Program-made: the position numbers and the translations under genes
Shown: in pieces, positions 5,425-6,128 of the stretch
Layout: the number at the start of each line of letters is the position of its first letter
Numbering within the stretch: position 1 is the stretch's first letter
Source: an uncultured bacterium
GTDB taxonomy: Bacteria; Actinomycetota; Coriobacteriia; Coriobacteriales; Coriobacteriaceae
Length of the DNA stretch: 6,128 nucleotides
Assembly (NCBI GenBank): GCA_905216045.1
Contig: CAJMSL010000115.1
Location: forward strand, 1-6,128
Direction: 5' to 3'
Notes under the pieces: model-generated
What the model saw: only the letters and a program-made list of their open reading frames with translations
What the model was told of the DNA's origin: nothing
The model's database searches: none

Positions 5425-5496
5425 AGGCGGGTTTCCCGCCGGTCAAAAGAGCGGGCTGAGCGGGCGAGACTGCCATTGCTGCCTTGTCCGCTCAGC
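5402..5496 (-). terminator. Terminator region downstream of the surface protein gene
   Basis: Two hairpins follow the stop at 5504. The first pairs GCTGAGCGG (5496-5488) with CCGCTCAGC (5463-5455) around a 24-base loop and is followed by CCGCTCTTTTG. The second is GGCGGG-AAA-CCCGCC (5440-5426), then TGAAATC and a run of T (5418-5414 on the minus strand) belonging to the 5402-5424 palindrome. Either or both could end transcription; the second has its T-run displaced by 7 bases. They insulate the next promoter at 5383. Confidence 0.55.
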
Positions 5497-5503
5497 TAAG
5501 ACG

Positions 5504-6128
5504 TTACTCCTTATTGCGACGGTAGAGGAAGTAACCGCCCGCGGAGATGACGGCAACGCCAGCGATGGCGAATGCGGCCACCATGCGGCCATCAAAACGA
5601 TCACCGGTGGTGGGCAGGCCGCCCTTGGTGTTCGTCTTGTTGGTGGTTACCGTGGTCGTGGTGTCCGACTTGCCAGGCTTCTCGGGCTTGGTGGTGGGCT
5701 GCTCGGGCTTAGCGGGCTGCTCGGGGGTACCGGGCTGCTCAGGAGTACCGGGCTGCTCAGGAGTACCGGGCTGCTCAGGAGTACCAGGCTGATCCGGGGT
5801 TACCGGGTCGGTGGCAAGAGCGTCCTTGGCGTAGGTGATGGACACCTTGAGGCCGTTGGTCTCGGTGTTCAGGTCGCTCGGGGTGAAGGGCTGGTCGAAG
5901 TTCTCAGCCTTCAGATAGGCGCGCATCTCCTGGAGCAGGGCCTTGCACTTGACGTAGGTGTTCAGGTTCTTTTCGGTGATGAGATAGGTGGCGATGCGCT
6001 CGATCTCGTCGGGGGGGCAGCCGTGGAGGGTGGACACCGTCACGGATCCGGACACATGGGGAGTGATCGTGTCGATATAATCGCTTTCTCCCGGGAAGAA
6101 CTCCTTCAAAACGGCGATGCACTCCTGG
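5504..6128 (-). CDS. LPXTG-anchored surface protein with a YgfK-like N-terminal part (5' end cut by window edge)
   Basis: The frame is open to the window edge (Gln-Glu-Cys-Ile-Ala-Val...), so 207 C-terminal residues are seen. The final part is a cell-wall sorting signal: LPTTG at 5603-5617, a hydrophobic stretch (MVAAFAIAGVAVISAGGYFL) and a positive tail, RRNKE. Sortase would cleave after the second Thr and attach the protein to peptidoglycan. Before it lie a Thr/Lys-rich spacer and a Pro-rich stalk of six-residue repeats (TPEQPG). The first 61 residues look quite different: SVTVSTLHGCPPDEIERIA and NLNTYVKC recall the FMN-domain core of YgfK-like and dihydropyrimidine-dehydrogenase-like oxidoreductases (from memory ...STLHGCPPEEI...VKCNPTLLG), which are cytoplasmic. 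The resemblance stops at Cys61 (5945-5947), where KALLQEMRAYL follows. It may be a natural fusion, a disrupted gene or an assembly join. The anchor is firm; the origin of the N-terminal part is less so. Confidence 0.75.
   Translation of the reverse strand, partial: QECIAVLKEFFPGESDYIDTITPHVSGSVTVSTLHGCPPDEIERIATYLITEKNLNTYVKCKALLQEMRAYLKAENFDQPFTPSDLNTETNGLKVSITYAKDALATDPVTPDQPGTPEQPGTPEQPGTPEQPGTPEQPAKPEQPTTKPEKPGKSDTTTTVTTNKTNTKGGLPTTGDRFDGRMVAAFAIAGVAVISAGGYFLYRRNKE
5714..5803 (-). repeat. Five tandem 18-base repeats coding the TPEQPG stalk
   Basis: Units begin at 5714, 5732, 5750, 5768 and 5786. The three central units are identical (on the plus strand GGGCTGCTCAGGAGTACC), the first differs at two bases and the last is more diverged (PDQP). 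The exact identity suggests recent slippage or unequal recombination, so copy number may vary between strains and set the length of the wall-spanning stalk. Confidence 0.9.

Noticed and set aside
5714..5803. CRISPR-like array
   Set aside because: The repeats are contiguous 18-base units without spacers and lie in frame inside a coding region.

Overview
The window is high-GC DNA from an anaerobic gut actinobacterium of the class Coriobacteriia. Collinsella or a close relative is my best guess, from gene content, codon use, an LPXTG-type wall anchor and a REP-like repeat style. That assignment is an inference and was not searched.

Layout. (1) Plus strand, 1-1809: the 3' part of an ATP-grasp ligase resembling D-aspartate ligases of peptidoglycan crosslinking, then an aspartate/glutamate-type racemase. 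Together they would make D-Asp and attach it to a cell-wall precursor. (2) A bidirectional terminator at 1868-1905 separates them from the convergent operon. (3) Minus strand, 5383 down to 1934: one transport operon. In transcription order it has an extended -10 promoter, a 22-codon leader peptide with three consecutive Trp codons, an intrinsic terminator, an ECF-type substrate-binding membrane protein (S component, TrpP-like), a REP-like palindrome, a fused double ATPase (EcfA-EcfA') and the membrane coupling protein EcfT. (4) Minus strand, 5504-6128: the 3' end of a surface protein gene with Pro-rich repeats and an LPTTG sorting signal. Its N-terminal part looks like an internal piece of a cytoplasmic YgfK-type oxidoreductase.

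The most interesting unit is the 5104-5383 leader. It has every part of a ribosome-mediated tryptophan attenuator: an SD, a short ORF with UGG UGG UGG, a segment just after the Trp codons that can pair with the 3' half of the terminator stem, and a strong terminator before the S-component gene. This points to tryptophan (or a close derivative) as the substrate of the ECF transporter. When charged tRNA-Trp is scarce, the ribosome would stall, the antiterminator would form and the importer would be made. The leader also has a 21-nt inverted repeat (20 of 21 matching) whose second arm lies beyond the terminator. The classical model does not explain this, and it may act after read-through or in trans.

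No tRNA, rRNA, CRISPR array, insertion sequence or replication origin was seen.
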